Shown: piece by piece, positions 9,294 through 18,010 of the stretch | How the letters are laid out: the number at the start of each line of letters is the position of its first letter | Position numbering within the stretch: the stretch's first letter is position 1 | Source: Rothia sp. HMSC078H08 | Lineage (GTDB): Bacteria > Actinomycetota > Actinomycetes > Actinomycetales > Micrococcaceae | Direction: 5' to 3' | Length of the DNA stretch: 64,000 nucleotides | Assembly: GCF_001808955.1 (NCBI RefSeq) | Contig: NZ_KV795253.1 | Location: forward strand, 76,944 to 140,943 | The notes under the pieces: generated by a model | Databases searched by the model: none | What the model saw: the letters and a program-made list of their open reading frames with translations, nothing else | Told to the model about the DNA's origin: nothing | Position numbers and translations under genes: made by a program

Positions 9294-10649
9294 TTGTCCA
9301 CCAACCACGGTAGCGAGGAACAGCGCGCTAGCGCGTGGCGCCTCCTCATTAACTTTCTGCTATACGTTTCCCCGGTCGCGCTGCTGACCACTGTCTTCCC
9401 CATCGTCACGCCCACCATCAACAGGTACAACTTGGGTGGCGTGCCCCTGATTCAGGTGATTCTGGCTGCATCCATCACCGTGCCCTGGCTTAGCCAGGCC
9501 GCCTGCCTGCCGCTCTATCGAGCCATTCAGATGGAGCATAAGAAGATTGCGGATGCCCGCGAAACCCTGCGCATCCAGGCTGAGACGCTCGAGAATCAGC
9601 TCAAGCGTGCCGAGGCGAAGGCTACCCGCGAGCGTCTGAACGAACCCCAGTTCCAGGACATTACCGACCTGGCCGCGTTCAGCCGCAACTGGATTTACCT
9701 CTTCTTCGTGACCATGCCGCTGGTGTTGCTTTTCGCAATTCCGGTTGCCCTCGTACTGAAGTGGAACGCGACTGCCGTCGGTGCCTTCTTCGTACTCGGC
9801 GTGCTCAACATTGCCTTCGCGCAGCTGCTGGTCATCCCCAACCTCGCGAAGAACCGCGTTATCTGGTTCATCGCCTGGCTCGGCTACACCCTGGCCCTGT
9901 ACTTCTTCCCCATCATCTGGTTCCTGCCGCCGCTCGTTGGCTCGCTTATCCTGCTGATTGGCCTGGGTAAGAACTTTGTGCACCTCTTCCGCTTTGCGCA
10001 TATTCCGCTCAAGGACGTCGCAAAGGATGCTCTGCGTGGCTTCCTGACCGGCTCCATCATCTGGGCCGATAAGTACATGCTCTTCCTGGCCACCTCCGGT
10101 GAGATTAACGTCGTGGCCATTTACATGAGCCTGATTCCCGCCGTGATCGCTTACAACTACTTCTTCGTGGTAGAGGCCGATCGCGTCAACGACGCAATTC
10201 AGTACCTGTGGACCGTGTTCGAGCGCCTGCCCTACAACCGCGTTCGCGAAGAGGCTCATAAGGCCACCCGTGCCTCCGACCGTTCGATTCGCAACTCGCT
10301 ACTCGTCTACATCGGTAGCGGCATCATTACCGGCATCCTGATGTTTATCTTCATGCCGGATTCCTTCCCGCTGGCGCTGATGGGTCTGGTCGTCGCGTTC
10401 CTCTTCGTGGCCGTCGCCCTGCTTATCTACCAGATTGAGTACATGACCATGTTCAAGACCGTGCAGGTGCTCTCCGCGGCGCACCTCATTCTGCTCATGA
10501 TCTGCTTCGCAATCCTGCCGAACGAGACCGGATACCTGCCCATCATCGTGGGCGAGGCAGTCCTTGCGTACGCCTGCTACCGGGTGTACCGTCAGGCTTG
10601 GCAATCACCCGAATACTCTCTCTTCTGGCGCCGCGCACTCGCCTGGTAA
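9294..10649 (+). CDS. PelG-like polysaccharide export membrane protein
   Basis: The 451-residue protein has about 12 predicted membrane helices, the size and layout of PelG, the MOP-superfamily inner-membrane transporter of the Pel exopolysaccharide system. The WADKYMLFL segment followed by YMSLIPAVIAYNYFFVVEAD resembles the conserved PelG block WVDKW...YLSIIPG...ETDF. A charged stretch, possibly coiled coil, lies at about 80-120 between helices. The TTG start has only a weak SD, so the exact N-terminus is uncertain. The next gene is PelF-like, the usual partner of PelG. No pelA deacetylase, pelB, pelC, pelD or pelE is nearby. The PelG assignment rests on recognition by eye. Confidence 0.7.
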   Translation: MSTNHGSEEQRASAWRLLINFLLYVSPVALLTTVFPIVTPTINRYNLGGVPLIQVILAASITVPWLSQAACLPLYRAIQMEHKKIADARETLRIQAETLENQLKRAEAKATRERLNEPQFQDITDLAAFSRNWIYLFFVTMPLVLLFAIPVALVLKWNATAVGAFFVLGVLNIAFAQLLVIPNLAKNRVIWFIAWLGYTLALYFFPIIWFLPPLVGSLILLIGLGKNFVHLFRFAHIPLKDVAKDALRGFLTGSIIWADKYMLFLATSGEINVVAIYMSLIPAVIAYNYFFVVEADRVNDAIQYLWTVFERLPYNRVREEAHKATRASDRSIRNSLLVYIGSGIITGILMFIFMPDSFPLALMGLVVAFLFVAVALLIYQIEYMTMFKTVQVLSAAHLILLMICFAILPNETGYLPIIVGEAVLAYACYRVYRQAWQSPEYSLFWRRALAW

Positions 10650-10663
10650 CGCCTGCCCGCACA

Positions 10664-10695
10664 CCGGGTCCGCAGACATCGTTCTGCGGGCCCGG
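10664..10695 (+). other. Intercistronic hairpin between the PelG- and PelF-like genes
   Basis: Arms of 13 bp (10664-10676, 10683-10695, one G-U pair) enclose a six-base loop in the 89-base gap. There is no T-run, so it more likely sets relative expression or mRNA stability than stops transcription. Confidence 0.5.
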
Positions 10696-10738
10696 CCAAG
10701 AACACACCACGTAGCACGGCCCGCGAAAGACACAACCA

Positions 10739-12457
10739 ATGACTGAACAGATGTACCGAAACCACTATGCTCCCCTGCAGCTTCCGGAGCCCGGAGAGCA
10801 CTACACCGATCCCGAGTACCCGGATGTCGATGTCGCCATCATCATGGAGTCCACCTACCCCTACCTCAAGGGTGGCGTCTCCGCGGTGGTGCACGATATC
10901 GTCTCTGAGAACCCCGACCTTTCCTTCGGCATTATCCACATCGCGTGGGATAAGAACTCGCCGCACGAGGATCTCTACGGCATGCCCAAGAACGTCAAGT
11001 GGGTTAAGGTGATCTACCTGAGCCTCGACGTCAACCGTGCTGCCTTCGCCGCCGAGTGCGATCCCGACAGCCTGCACATGAAGATGCCGCAGCGTCGAGA
11101 GCTGGCTGATCGACTCATCCAGGGCTTCAACGCGCTCATCGCCGGCGACGTCAACCCCCTCTGGAAGCTCTACGACGAAGGCATCAACCCCGCCACCCGC
11201 ACCTACAACCTCTTTGGGCTCTTCGGTACCCGCGAGTTCATGCAGGTTATCGCCAACCTCGGGTTCTTCAGCGAGGTTCCCTTCGGCGAGCTCTTCTGGA
11301 AGGTGCGCGACTTCGTCTCCATCCTCTTCGCGCTGCTGCACGAGCGGATGCCCCACGCCCGCGTGTACCACGCCCACACCACCGGCTACGCGGCTCTCAT
11401 CGCTGCCGCTGCCGCCCGTGACCACGGCACCAGCTTCCTGCTGACCGAGCACAACCTGTACATTCGCGACACCATCAACACCAAGCTCGAGCGCAACATG
11501 GCGAAGCCGATTACCACCGACTACGCTTTCCTCGCTGAGGAGCGTGAGCACCCGGGCCTGGGCCCCATCACCCTTGACGAGCGAGCCTGGTCCGTCTGGT
11601 TCCTGGAGATGGGTCGCTTCTGCTACCCGAGCGCCGACATGGCCACCTACCTGTACCCCAAGGCACTGGAGGAGGCGCGCGGCATCGGTGCGCCCATCGA
11701 CCAGATGAACGAGGGCGAGAAGGACCGCGCCATCATCCTGCCCAACGGCATGCTCATCGAGTCCGTGGCTGAAGCCTACTACGCCCGCCAGGCGGCGCGT
11801 GCGCGCATCCTCGCCGAGGGACGCGGCCACGTGTGGCGCTTCGTGTTTATCGCCCGCGTGGTGCCCATTAAGGGCCTCACCGACCTGATTCGCTCCCTCG
11901 CGGTGCTGCGCGATCAGGGCCTCGTGAACTTCCACCTGGATGTGCTCGGCCCCAAGGACCACCTGCCCGAGTACTACGAGCTGTGCCTGCGCACCATCGA
12001 AGAGCTCAACATGGGCGAGTACATCACCTTCCACGGAACCGTGAATGTGCGCGCCATGCTGGACCGCTTCGACCTGCTGCTCATGCCCAGCTACAATGAG
12101 GGTCAGCCGATTGTGGCGCTCGAGGCGATGGCTGCGTCCATCCCGCTGGTCAGCACCGACGTGGGCGGTATGTCCCAGCTCATCGACGATGTGCTGGTCG
12201 CCCCCGACGGCCACGAAATCGGTAACTGCGGTATCTTGACCATCCCCGGCGATATTCACGGCTTCGCGGCGGCGCTGCGCACCCTCATGGAGGAGCCCAG
12301 CATCTACGAACGTTACTGCGTGAACGCCTACGACCGTATCGTCAGCTTCTTCCAGCTGCGCCTGGTCATGGACCGCTACAACACGATCTACCGTGAGCTG
12401 GGCAAGCTGCCCCCTCGCGCCCCCGAATTCGACCCGGAGTACGATGGCGACGAGTAA
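10739..12457 (+). CDS. PelF-like family-4 glycosyltransferase
   Basis: This is a GT-B fold transferase of 572 residues. The N-terminal segment AIIMESTYPYLKGGVSAVVHDIV matches the PelF/DUF3492 signature (glycine loop GGV), and the C-terminal half holds the GT4 E-x7-E motif NEGQPIVALEAMA. PelF is the cytosolic polymerising transferase that uses UDP-activated N-acetylhexosamines in Pel systems. Here it follows a PelG-like exporter and overlaps a hydrolase-like gene by 14 bases, so the three are probably one operon. The SD is weak. The sugar donor cannot be read from the sequence. Confidence 0.85.
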   Translation: MTEQMYRNHYAPLQLPEPGEHYTDPEYPDVDVAIIMESTYPYLKGGVSAVVHDIVSENPDLSFGIIHIAWDKNSPHEDLYGMPKNVKWVKVIYLSLDVNRAAFAAECDPDSLHMKMPQRRELADRLIQGFNALIAGDVNPLWKLYDEGINPATRTYNLFGLFGTREFMQVIANLGFFSEVPFGELFWKVRDFVSILFALLHERMPHARVYHAHTTGYAALIAAAAARDHGTSFLLTEHNLYIRDTINTKLERNMAKPITTDYAFLAEEREHPGLGPITLDERAWSVWFLEMGRFCYPSADMATYLYPKALEEARGIGAPIDQMNEGEKDRAIILPNGMLIESVAEAYYARQAARARILAEGRGHVWRFVFIARVVPIKGLTDLIRSLAVLRDQGLVNFHLDVLGPKDHLPEYYELCLRTIEELNMGEYITFHGTVNVRAMLDRFDLLLMPSYNEGQPIVALEAMAASIPLVSTDVGGMSQLIDDVLVAPDGHEIGNCGILTIPGDIHGFAAALRTLMEEPSIYERYCVNAYDRIVSFFQLRLVMDRYNTIYRELGKLPPRAPEFDPEYDGDE

Positions 12458-13640
12458 GTTCGAACGGCTCGGCGGCCCGGGAAAGTTTGGTGCCTGGGTC
12501 CGCTACGGCGGAAAACCCATCACCCAGCAGCAGCTCGACTTTGCGGTCAAGAATTACTCCGTGGCGATTCTGCAGCCCTGGGAGCTGGAGGCTGCCCGCT
12601 ACCTCAAGAAGCACGCCCCGCAGATGGTGGTCCTGGCCTATAAGTGCCTGTCCTCCACCCGCTCCTACGAGCCGGGTCCCATCTACTCCTCGGGTCTGTC
12701 TTTCGCGCAGGCCGTCTCGCTGGCGAATTCCGGTAAGGATTTCTTTGCGCATCGCCTCAACGGCGACCGCATCGAGTGGAAGGGTTATTCCAAGCACTAT
12801 CAGATGCAGGTGTGGAACCCCGGCTACCGCTGGTACTGGGTGGATTCAGTGGTGCGCGAGATGCGCGACTCGCCCTTCGACGGCGTTATGGGTGATAACG
12901 ACGTGGAGAACGACTACTACGGTCTGAATCTGCCCATTCAGGGCGTGCAGTCTATGACCACGATTCGTGAGGGCCTGGACCGCCTGGTGGCTTCTGCCGG
13001 CGCCGAACTAAATGGCATCGGCAAGATTCTGGTGCCCAATATTGCCGAGTCGCGCCTGCGCTGGGGCAAGTGGGAACGCCACAGTGCCTACGGCGGCGGT
13101 TTCGAGGAGGTGTGGCTTGGCTGGGGCCCGAACGATTACCTGGCTTCGCCCTACGCCGTGATGCAAGGCCGCGATATTGCGCGCGGTTCCGGTGGCGACG
13201 TGTCGCTCGGGGTGTACCTCACCGGCCTGAAGCGCGGTGCCTCCACGCAGAAGAAGGTGACGATTCTGCGCACCCCCCTGAGCGGCCGGAAGTCGCCTCT
13301 GACCGGTACGGACGAGAACTTCCTCTACGGCCTGGCCGGCTTCTGGGTCTTTGGCGGGGGAAACTTCACCGGCATTAGCGCGACCCACCATGACGCCTAC
13401 GATGAGATTCCGCACGCCCCCGAGCTCACCTTTGATCTGGGGGACGCCGCGGGTGGCATCGTGGTTCAGGGAACGGTTCAGACCCGCACCTTTACGCGCG
13501 GCTGGGCGGCGCTGAATACCGGCTCGAAGGATGTGACCGTGAAGGTTCCCTCTAATCTGGTGGATGCGGCAAACCGCCCGGTGCCTTCGAGCTTCACGCT
13601 GCGGGCGCATCAGGGTGTGGTGTACCGCCGTAAGGCGTAA
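12444..13640 (+). CDS. Glycoside-hydrolase-like protein of the Pel-like locus (GHL15-like)
   Basis: The ATG at 12444 (GGAG four bases upstream) overlaps the end of the PelF-like gene by 14 bases, so the two are translationally coupled. The 398-residue product looks like a TIM-barrel hydrolase of the putative GHL15 group. Acidic clusters such as FDGVMGDNDVEND near 145-160 could carry catalytic residues, and the last 80 residues look like a beta-sandwich. There is no signal peptide or membrane anchor, which is odd for an enzyme trimming an exported polymer. Its position recalls the hydrolase part of PelA, but I see no deacetylase domain. The last 89 bases of the gene region recur downstream of the next gene. 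Confidence 0.65.
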   Translation: MATSKFERLGGPGKFGAWVRYGGKPITQQQLDFAVKNYSVAILQPWELEAARYLKKHAPQMVVLAYKCLSSTRSYEPGPIYSSGLSFAQAVSLANSGKDFFAHRLNGDRIEWKGYSKHYQMQVWNPGYRWYWVDSVVREMRDSPFDGVMGDNDVENDYYGLNLPIQGVQSMTTIREGLDRLVASAGAELNGIGKILVPNIAESRLRWGKWERHSAYGGGFEEVWLGWGPNDYLASPYAVMQGRDIARGSGGDVSLGVYLTGLKRGASTQKKVTILRTPLSGRKSPLTGTDENFLYGLAGFWVFGGGNFTGISATHHDAYDEIPHAPELTFDLGDAAGGIVVQGTVQTRTFTRGWAALNTGSKDVTVKVPSNLVDAANRPVPSSFTLRAHQGVVYRRKA

Positions 13641-13647
13641 TTTACCG
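13559..13647 (+). repeat. 89-bp direct repeat, copy 1 (3' end of the hydrolase gene)
   Basis: This copy covers the last 27 codons of the hydrolase gene plus seven bases after its stop. It matches 14382-14470 with three mismatches and no gaps; the copies are 823 bp apart. Confidence 0.95.
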
Positions 13648-13759
13648 TAAGCGGTAATTTTAAGGGCTGATTCACAGCGTAGTAGCCCTGTACTATGAAA
13701 CAAGCGGCTGGAATATAGCCAACCGTTCTCGCGGTGTTGAGTTTAAGGAGTGAACTACA

Positions 13760-14344
13760 GTGAATATTCTTTTGATTGACGGCGGTAAAGCATTCGCCCA
13801 CTCGGCGGGTCGCCTGAACCACACCCTGCATCAAGTAGCCCGTGATACGTTATCGGCGCTCGGTCATCATGTGCGAGAAACTGTGATTGACGACGGGTAC
13901 GATATTCACCAGGAAGTAGAAAAATTCCAGTGGATGGATGCGGTCATCTGGCAGATGCCCGGTTGGTGGATGCACGAGCCGTGGACCGTGAAAAAATATA
14001 TGGACGAGGTGTTTACCGCGGGCGCGGGTACCCTGTACGCTAATGATGGTCGCCACAGGGTCAGCCCCACTGAAGGATACGGCACGGGCGGTCTTCTTCA
14101 GGGTCGTCGGCATATGCTGTCGCTGACGTGGAACGCGCCTCGCGAAGCTTTTACCCGGGAGGGCGACTTCTTTGAGGGACTCGGGGTAGATGCCCTCTAT
14201 ATGCACTTTCATAAGGCCCATGAGTTCATGGGTACTACCCAGTTGCCCACCTTTATTTGCTATGACGTGATTAAAAATCCGCAGGTCGAACAGTATCTCG
14301 CTGACTATACTGCCCGCCTCAACGAGGTCTTCGGTCAGGCGTAA
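13760..14344 (+). CDS. mdaB: NADPH:quinone oxidoreductase MdaB
   Basis: The 194-residue flavodoxin-fold protein is strikingly similar to proteobacterial MdaB, with IWQMPGWWM, PWTVKKYMDEVFT, GTLYANDGR and MLSLTWNAPREAF all matching. MdaB reduces quinones by two electrons and protects against oxidative stress. The GTG start has a good SD (AAGGAG, nine bases away). Base composition is visibly less GC-rich than that of the neighbours. The gene sits exactly between two copies of the 3' end of the preceding hydrolase gene, which indicates insertion of a cassette, probably by horizontal transfer. No integrase or transposase accompanies it. Confidence 0.93.
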   Translation: MNILLIDGGKAFAHSAGRLNHTLHQVARDTLSALGHHVRETVIDDGYDIHQEVEKFQWMDAVIWQMPGWWMHEPWTVKKYMDEVFTAGAGTLYANDGRHRVSPTEGYGTGGLLQGRRHMLSLTWNAPREAFTREGDFFEGLGVDALYMHFHKAHEFMGTTQLPTFICYDVIKNPQVEQYLADYTARLNEVFGQA

Positions 14345-14381
14345 GGGTTTTAAGCCTGCATGCCTTCATAAGCATGTCTGA

Positions 14382-14470
14382 GGTGGATGCGGCAAACCGC
14401 CTGGTGCCCTCGAGCTTCACGCTGCGGGCGCATCAGGGTGTGGTGTACCGCCGTAAGGCGTAATTCACCG
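14382..14470 (+). repeat. 89-bp direct repeat, copy 2 (truncated hydrolase-gene 3' end)
   Basis: This fragment keeps the same reading frame and TAA (14461-14463) as the hydrolase gene but lacks the rest of the gene, so it is a non-coding remnant. It starts about 37 bases after the mdaB stop. Confidence 0.95.
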
Positions 14471-14531
14471 CTCGCGTAGCTCTTCTGAGCTTCTGTGCGA
14501 CACCCCTTATTTGCGCATATAACCTCATAAA

Positions 14532-14580
14532 CAAACCCACCGGCAATATAACCAAATGGCTATATGTACCGGTGGGTTTG
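14532..14580. terminator. Bidirectional terminator between mdaB and gapB
   Basis: A 12-bp stem (14532-14543 with 14569-14580) continues inward through an ATATA/TATAT stem. It serves the convergent mdaB module and gapB. Confidence 0.8.
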
Positions 14581-14610
14581 TTATATGCGTGCTAGATGAG
14601 CTGGGGTAGC

Positions 14611-16047
14611 TTACTTAGCGGGGTAGGAGGGCACGTCGTAGCCGCCCATACGCTCCAGAACGCGAATCACCTGGCAGGAGTAACCGAACTCGTTGTCGTA
14701 CCAGACGTAGACAATTGCGGAGTCATCGGTCACCACGGTAGCCAGCGAGTCCACAACACCTGCGGTGCGGGAACCCACGAAGTCGGTGGAAACAGCCTCG
14801 GGGGAATCCGAGTAGCCCACCTGGCGGCGCAGCTCGCCATCAATGGACTCGCGGCGGAACAGCTCGTTCAGCTCCTCAGCGGAACCTGCGGGCTTGGTCA
14901 GCTTCACGTTCAGGATCGCCATGGAGACATCCGGGGTGGGAACGCGGATCGCGTTACCGGTCAGCTTGCCCTCCAGCTGCGGCAGAGCCTTCGAAACAGC
15001 CTTAGCGGCACCGGTCTCGGTGATGACCATGTTCAGCACAGCGGAGCGGCCGCGGCGGTCACCCTTGTGGAAGTTGTCGATCAGGTTCTGATCGTTGGTG
15101 AACGCGTGAACGGTCTCAACGTGGCCACGCTCAACACCGTAGGCGTCATCCAGAACCTTCAGCGCCGGAGTAATCGCGTTGGTGGTGCAGGAAGCGGCGG
15201 AGAGAATCTTGTCCTCATCGGTGATGACGTCGTCGTTTACGCCGAACACGATGTTCTTCATGTCGCCCTTGCCGGGAGCGGTCAGCAGAACACGAGAGAT
15301 ACCGGGGCGGTTCAGGTGCTGCTCCAGGCCCGGAACGTCGCGCCAACGGCCGGTGTTGTCCACCAGCAGGGCGTCCTTAATGCCGTACTCGGTGTAGTCG
15401 ACAGTGTTCGGGTCCGAGGAGTAAATGAAGCGGACCGGAACACCGTTAGCGATGATGGTGCTGTTCTCCTCATCCACCTCAATAACGCCCTTGAAGGGGC
15501 CGTGAACCGAGTCGCGCTCCAGCAGGGAGGCGCGCTTAACCAGATCCTTATCACCGTTCTTACGCACCACCACGGCGCGCAGGTTCAGGCCGGAACCCAG
15601 CGGCGAGGAGGAACGCTCCAGCAGGATGCGGGCCAGCAGGCGGCCAATACGACCGAAGCCGTACAGCACAACGTCCTGCTCCTTCGGCTGGTCACCCTGG
15701 TGGTTCACGGAGGAACCCAGCTGCTCGGGCAGCCACATGGACAGCTCGGGGGAGCCAGCCTCACGGTGTGCCTTGTGCAGGGCAGCGATGTTAATCGAGC
15801 AAGCGCCCAGGTTCAGCTCGGTCAGAGCACGAACCAGCTCGAGGGAGTGCGCGGGGTTCAGGGGCGCACCATCAATGTGGGATACGAAATCGTGCAGCTT
15901 CAGCAGCTCAATGACGGACTTGTTGACCAGGCTGCGGCCGTGAATGCTCAGCACCACGCCGTTCTCGCGGTGCAGCTTACCGATGAGGGGGATCAGCTCC
16001 TCTGCGGTAGCCTCACGGTTAACCCAGGTAGCGGTTGCAGTCGTCAC
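14611..16047 (-). CDS. gapB: Glyceraldehyde-3-phosphate dehydrogenase, long GapB type
   Basis: The core has the GAPDH cofactor motif GFGRIGRLLARI and the catalytic SCTTN cysteine, followed by TVHAFTNDQN. The protein is about 478 residues, some 140 longer than glycolytic GAPDH, because of an N-terminal extension of about 125 residues. That matches the GapB of Corynebacterium glutamicum (480 aa), which works mainly in gluconeogenesis. The GTG at 16047 was chosen (AAGAAGG seven bases upstream); upstream frame extension to 16335 gives no plausible protein. It is a single-gene unit. Cofactor use (NADP versus NAD) is inferred from the family. Confidence 0.92.
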   Translation of the reverse strand: MTTATATWVNREATAEELIPLIGKLHRENGVVLSIHGRSLVNKSVIELLKLHDFVSHIDGAPLNPAHSLELVRALTELNLGACSINIAALHKAHREAGSPELSMWLPEQLGSSVNHQGDQPKEQDVVLYGFGRIGRLLARILLERSSSPLGSGLNLRAVVVRKNGDKDLVKRASLLERDSVHGPFKGVIEVDEENSTIIANGVPVRFIYSSDPNTVDYTEYGIKDALLVDNTGRWRDVPGLEQHLNRPGISRVLLTAPGKGDMKNIVFGVNDDVITDEDKILSAASCTTNAITPALKVLDDAYGVERGHVETVHAFTNDQNLIDNFHKGDRRGRSAVLNMVITETGAAKAVSKALPQLEGKLTGNAIRVPTPDVSMAILNVKLTKPAGSAEELNELFRRESIDGELRRQVGYSDSPEAVSTDFVGSRTAGVVDSLATVVTDDSAIVYVWYDNEFGYSCQVIRVLERMGGYDVPSYPAK

Positions 16048-16320
16048 GTATGACCTTCTTCCTAACTTCGTTGTCGGAGGGTAGGCGCGACGATGCTGTC
16101 GCGTCAATACCGGGCCGGGCGTAAGACCCGGCGTCGGTTTAAGTCTAACCCGTACAAACCCTTCCAGAGCCTCAAAATCAGCGATATTGAGGCTAAAAGT
16201 CAGAAGAGACCGAAGGCAGTTTGTGAACCCACACGGCAAGCCAACAGAACCCGTCAGAAGGGAAAGCAAAACCACTTTAAATCCCCACAAAAACGCACTC
16301 TCCCGAACGGGCTGGCCGAG

Positions 16321-16326
16321 TAGAAT
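16321..16326 (+). promoter_or_regulatory. -10 element of a leaderless sugar-kinase transcript
   Basis: TAGAAT ends seven bases before the ATG at 16334 and no SD is present, so transcription and translation probably begin at the same place. I do not see a good -35. The rest of 16048-16320 holds no gene. Confidence 0.5.
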
Positions 16327-16333
16327 TGAAACC

Positions 16334-17269
16334 ATGTTGACTGTAATCGGTGAAGCACTCGTAGACGTCGTCCACCAGCACGGCGGAGAAACCCACGCCT
16401 ACCCCGGCGGATCCCCCATGAACGTCGCCGTTGGCGCATGCCGCCTCGGCCACCCCACCAACTTTGTCGGCCACTACGGCCCGGACGCCTACGGTGAAAG
16501 CATCAACGCGCACCTGAACGCCTCCTCGGTGCAGCTGCCCTTCGAACCCACCGCGGAGCGAACCTCCGTCGCCCAGGCCACCATTGGCGCCGACGGTGCG
16601 GCGGAATACGAATTCGATATCGAGTGGGCCCTGGACGCTATCGCCGAGGAGCTGGCTGAACTGGCCCGCACCTCCGACGCGGTGCACACCGGTTCTATCG
16701 CCGCCATGCTTGAGCCCGGCGCACACGTTGTCGCGGCCGCCTTCGAGGCCGCCCGCGACAGCGCCCTGCTCAGCTACGATCCCAACTGCCGCCCCACCCT
16801 CATTCACGACGTGGAGCAGGCACGACAGTGGGCCGAAAAGTTCGTCTCCCTCTCCAGCGTGGTCAAGGCCTCCGACGAGGATCTGCAGTGGCTCTACCCC
16901 GAGCGTTCCCTCGAAGACACCGCCCGCGCTTGGCTGGACCTCGGTGCCGAGCTGATGGTCATTACCCGTGGTGAGGACGGCCCCATCGCCTACAGCAAGA
17001 AGTACCCCGAGGGTATTTCCCAGCCCGCCTACCGCGTTGAGGTTGCGGACACCGTCGGTGCCGGTGACTCCCTCATGGCGGCACTCATCGCGGGCCTGCT
17101 CGACCGCGGTATCGTCGGTGCTGAGGCGCGTGCCAAGGTCGCTGCACTGACCGCCGAAGACATCGCCGACCTGCTGCGTTTCTCCGCAACCGCAGCCGGC
17201 ATCACCGTCTCCCGCGCGGGCGCTAACCCGCCCACCCGCGAAGAACTTGACGCCGTACTCGACGGCTAA
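16334..17269 (+). CDS. PfkB-family carbohydrate kinase (fructokinase-like)
   Basis: This ribokinase-fold kinase of 311 residues has the N-terminal PGGSPMNVAVGACRLG glycine motif and the C-terminal catalytic motif DTVGAGDSLMAALIAGL with the base aspartate in GAGD. Such enzymes phosphorylate fructose or related sugars at a hydroxymethyl group using ATP. The start coincides with the predicted leaderless transcription start. The divergent neighbour is gapB and the next gene is a PEBP protein; no sugar transporter is adjacent, so the substrate is undetermined. Confidence 0.85.
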   Translation: MLTVIGEALVDVVHQHGGETHAYPGGSPMNVAVGACRLGHPTNFVGHYGPDAYGESINAHLNASSVQLPFEPTAERTSVAQATIGADGAAEYEFDIEWALDAIAEELAELARTSDAVHTGSIAAMLEPGAHVVAAAFEAARDSALLSYDPNCRPTLIHDVEQARQWAEKFVSLSSVVKASDEDLQWLYPERSLEDTARAWLDLGAELMVITRGEDGPIAYSKKYPEGISQPAYRVEVADTVGAGDSLMAALIAGLLDRGIVGAEARAKVAALTAEDIADLLRFSATAAGITVSRAGANPPTREELDAVLDG

Positions 17270-17352
17270 ATAATCTACGCCTCGCCGGCGGATAGCTCAC
17301 TCTGTCCGCCGGCGTCGCCATATCCACCCGAACCCCACCATTGAGGAACATC

Positions 17353-17898
17353 ATGACCAACATCGGCACCGCACCCCTGCCCCGCGAACCCTACGCGGGC
17401 CTGCCCGACCTGCCCGAATTCACCCTGACCTCCACCGACATTCAGGACGGCGGCACCGCCCCCGAATGGATGCTCTCCGCCCTTTTCGGCGTGGCGGGCG
17501 GTCAGGACCGCTCCCCGCAGCTGTCCTGGAGCGGCTTCCCCGAGGGCACCAAGTCCTTCGTGCTGACCTGCTTCGACCCGGACGCACCGGTCCCTAGCGG
17601 CTTCTGGCACTGGACTGTCTCCAACATTCCCGCCAACGTGACCAGCATTGACACTGGCGCGGATGCACCCGCCGGCGCTCTGACGCACCGCAACGACGCC
17701 GGTGTGGCGGGCTTCCTGGGTGCTGCCCCTCCGGCTGGTCACGGCCCGCATCGCTACATCTTCTGCGTCACCGCCGTGGACGTGGAGAAGCTCGATATTG
17801 ACGAGAACGCCAGCCCCGCCGTCGTGAACTTTAACCTGCTCGGCCACGGTCTGGGTCGCGCGTTCCTGACCGTCACCTACGCGGAACCGGCGGCATAG
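17353..17898 (+). CDS. YbhB/YbcL-family PEBP protein
   Basis: The 181-residue protein belongs to the phosphatidylethanolamine-binding / Raf-kinase-inhibitor-like family. The ligand-pocket signatures are CFDPDAP (with SGFWHW following) and HRYIFCVTAVD. There is no signal peptide. The ATG at 17353 is preceded by TGAGGAA. The function of bacterial members is not established; some bind small anions or affect stress tolerance. It lies 83 bases after the kinase gene and may be cotranscribed. Confidence 0.85.
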   Translation: MTNIGTAPLPREPYAGLPDLPEFTLTSTDIQDGGTAPEWMLSALFGVAGGQDRSPQLSWSGFPEGTKSFVLTCFDPDAPVPSGFWHWTVSNIPANVTSIDTGADAPAGALTHRNDAGVAGFLGAAPPAGHGPHRYIFCVTAVDVEKLDIDENASPAVVNFNLLGHGLGRAFLTVTYAEPAA

Positions 17899-18010
17899 CG
17901 GCACACCGGCACAGTCTCACCAGGACCCGCACCCTAACCAGCCCTATACCCTGACCAGCACCGTACACTGCCCAGCACCGATACACCCCACCACTGAAGG
18001 CAAACACTGC

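Noticed and set aside
10592-12259. 555-aa minus-strand ORF opposite the PelF-like gene
   Set aside because: Shadow of the real coding strand; H/V/G/E-rich composition and no domains.
14596-16053. 485-aa plus-strand ORF over gapB
   Set aside because: The complementary frame encodes the full GAPDH with its catalytic SCTTN; the plus frame is an artefact.
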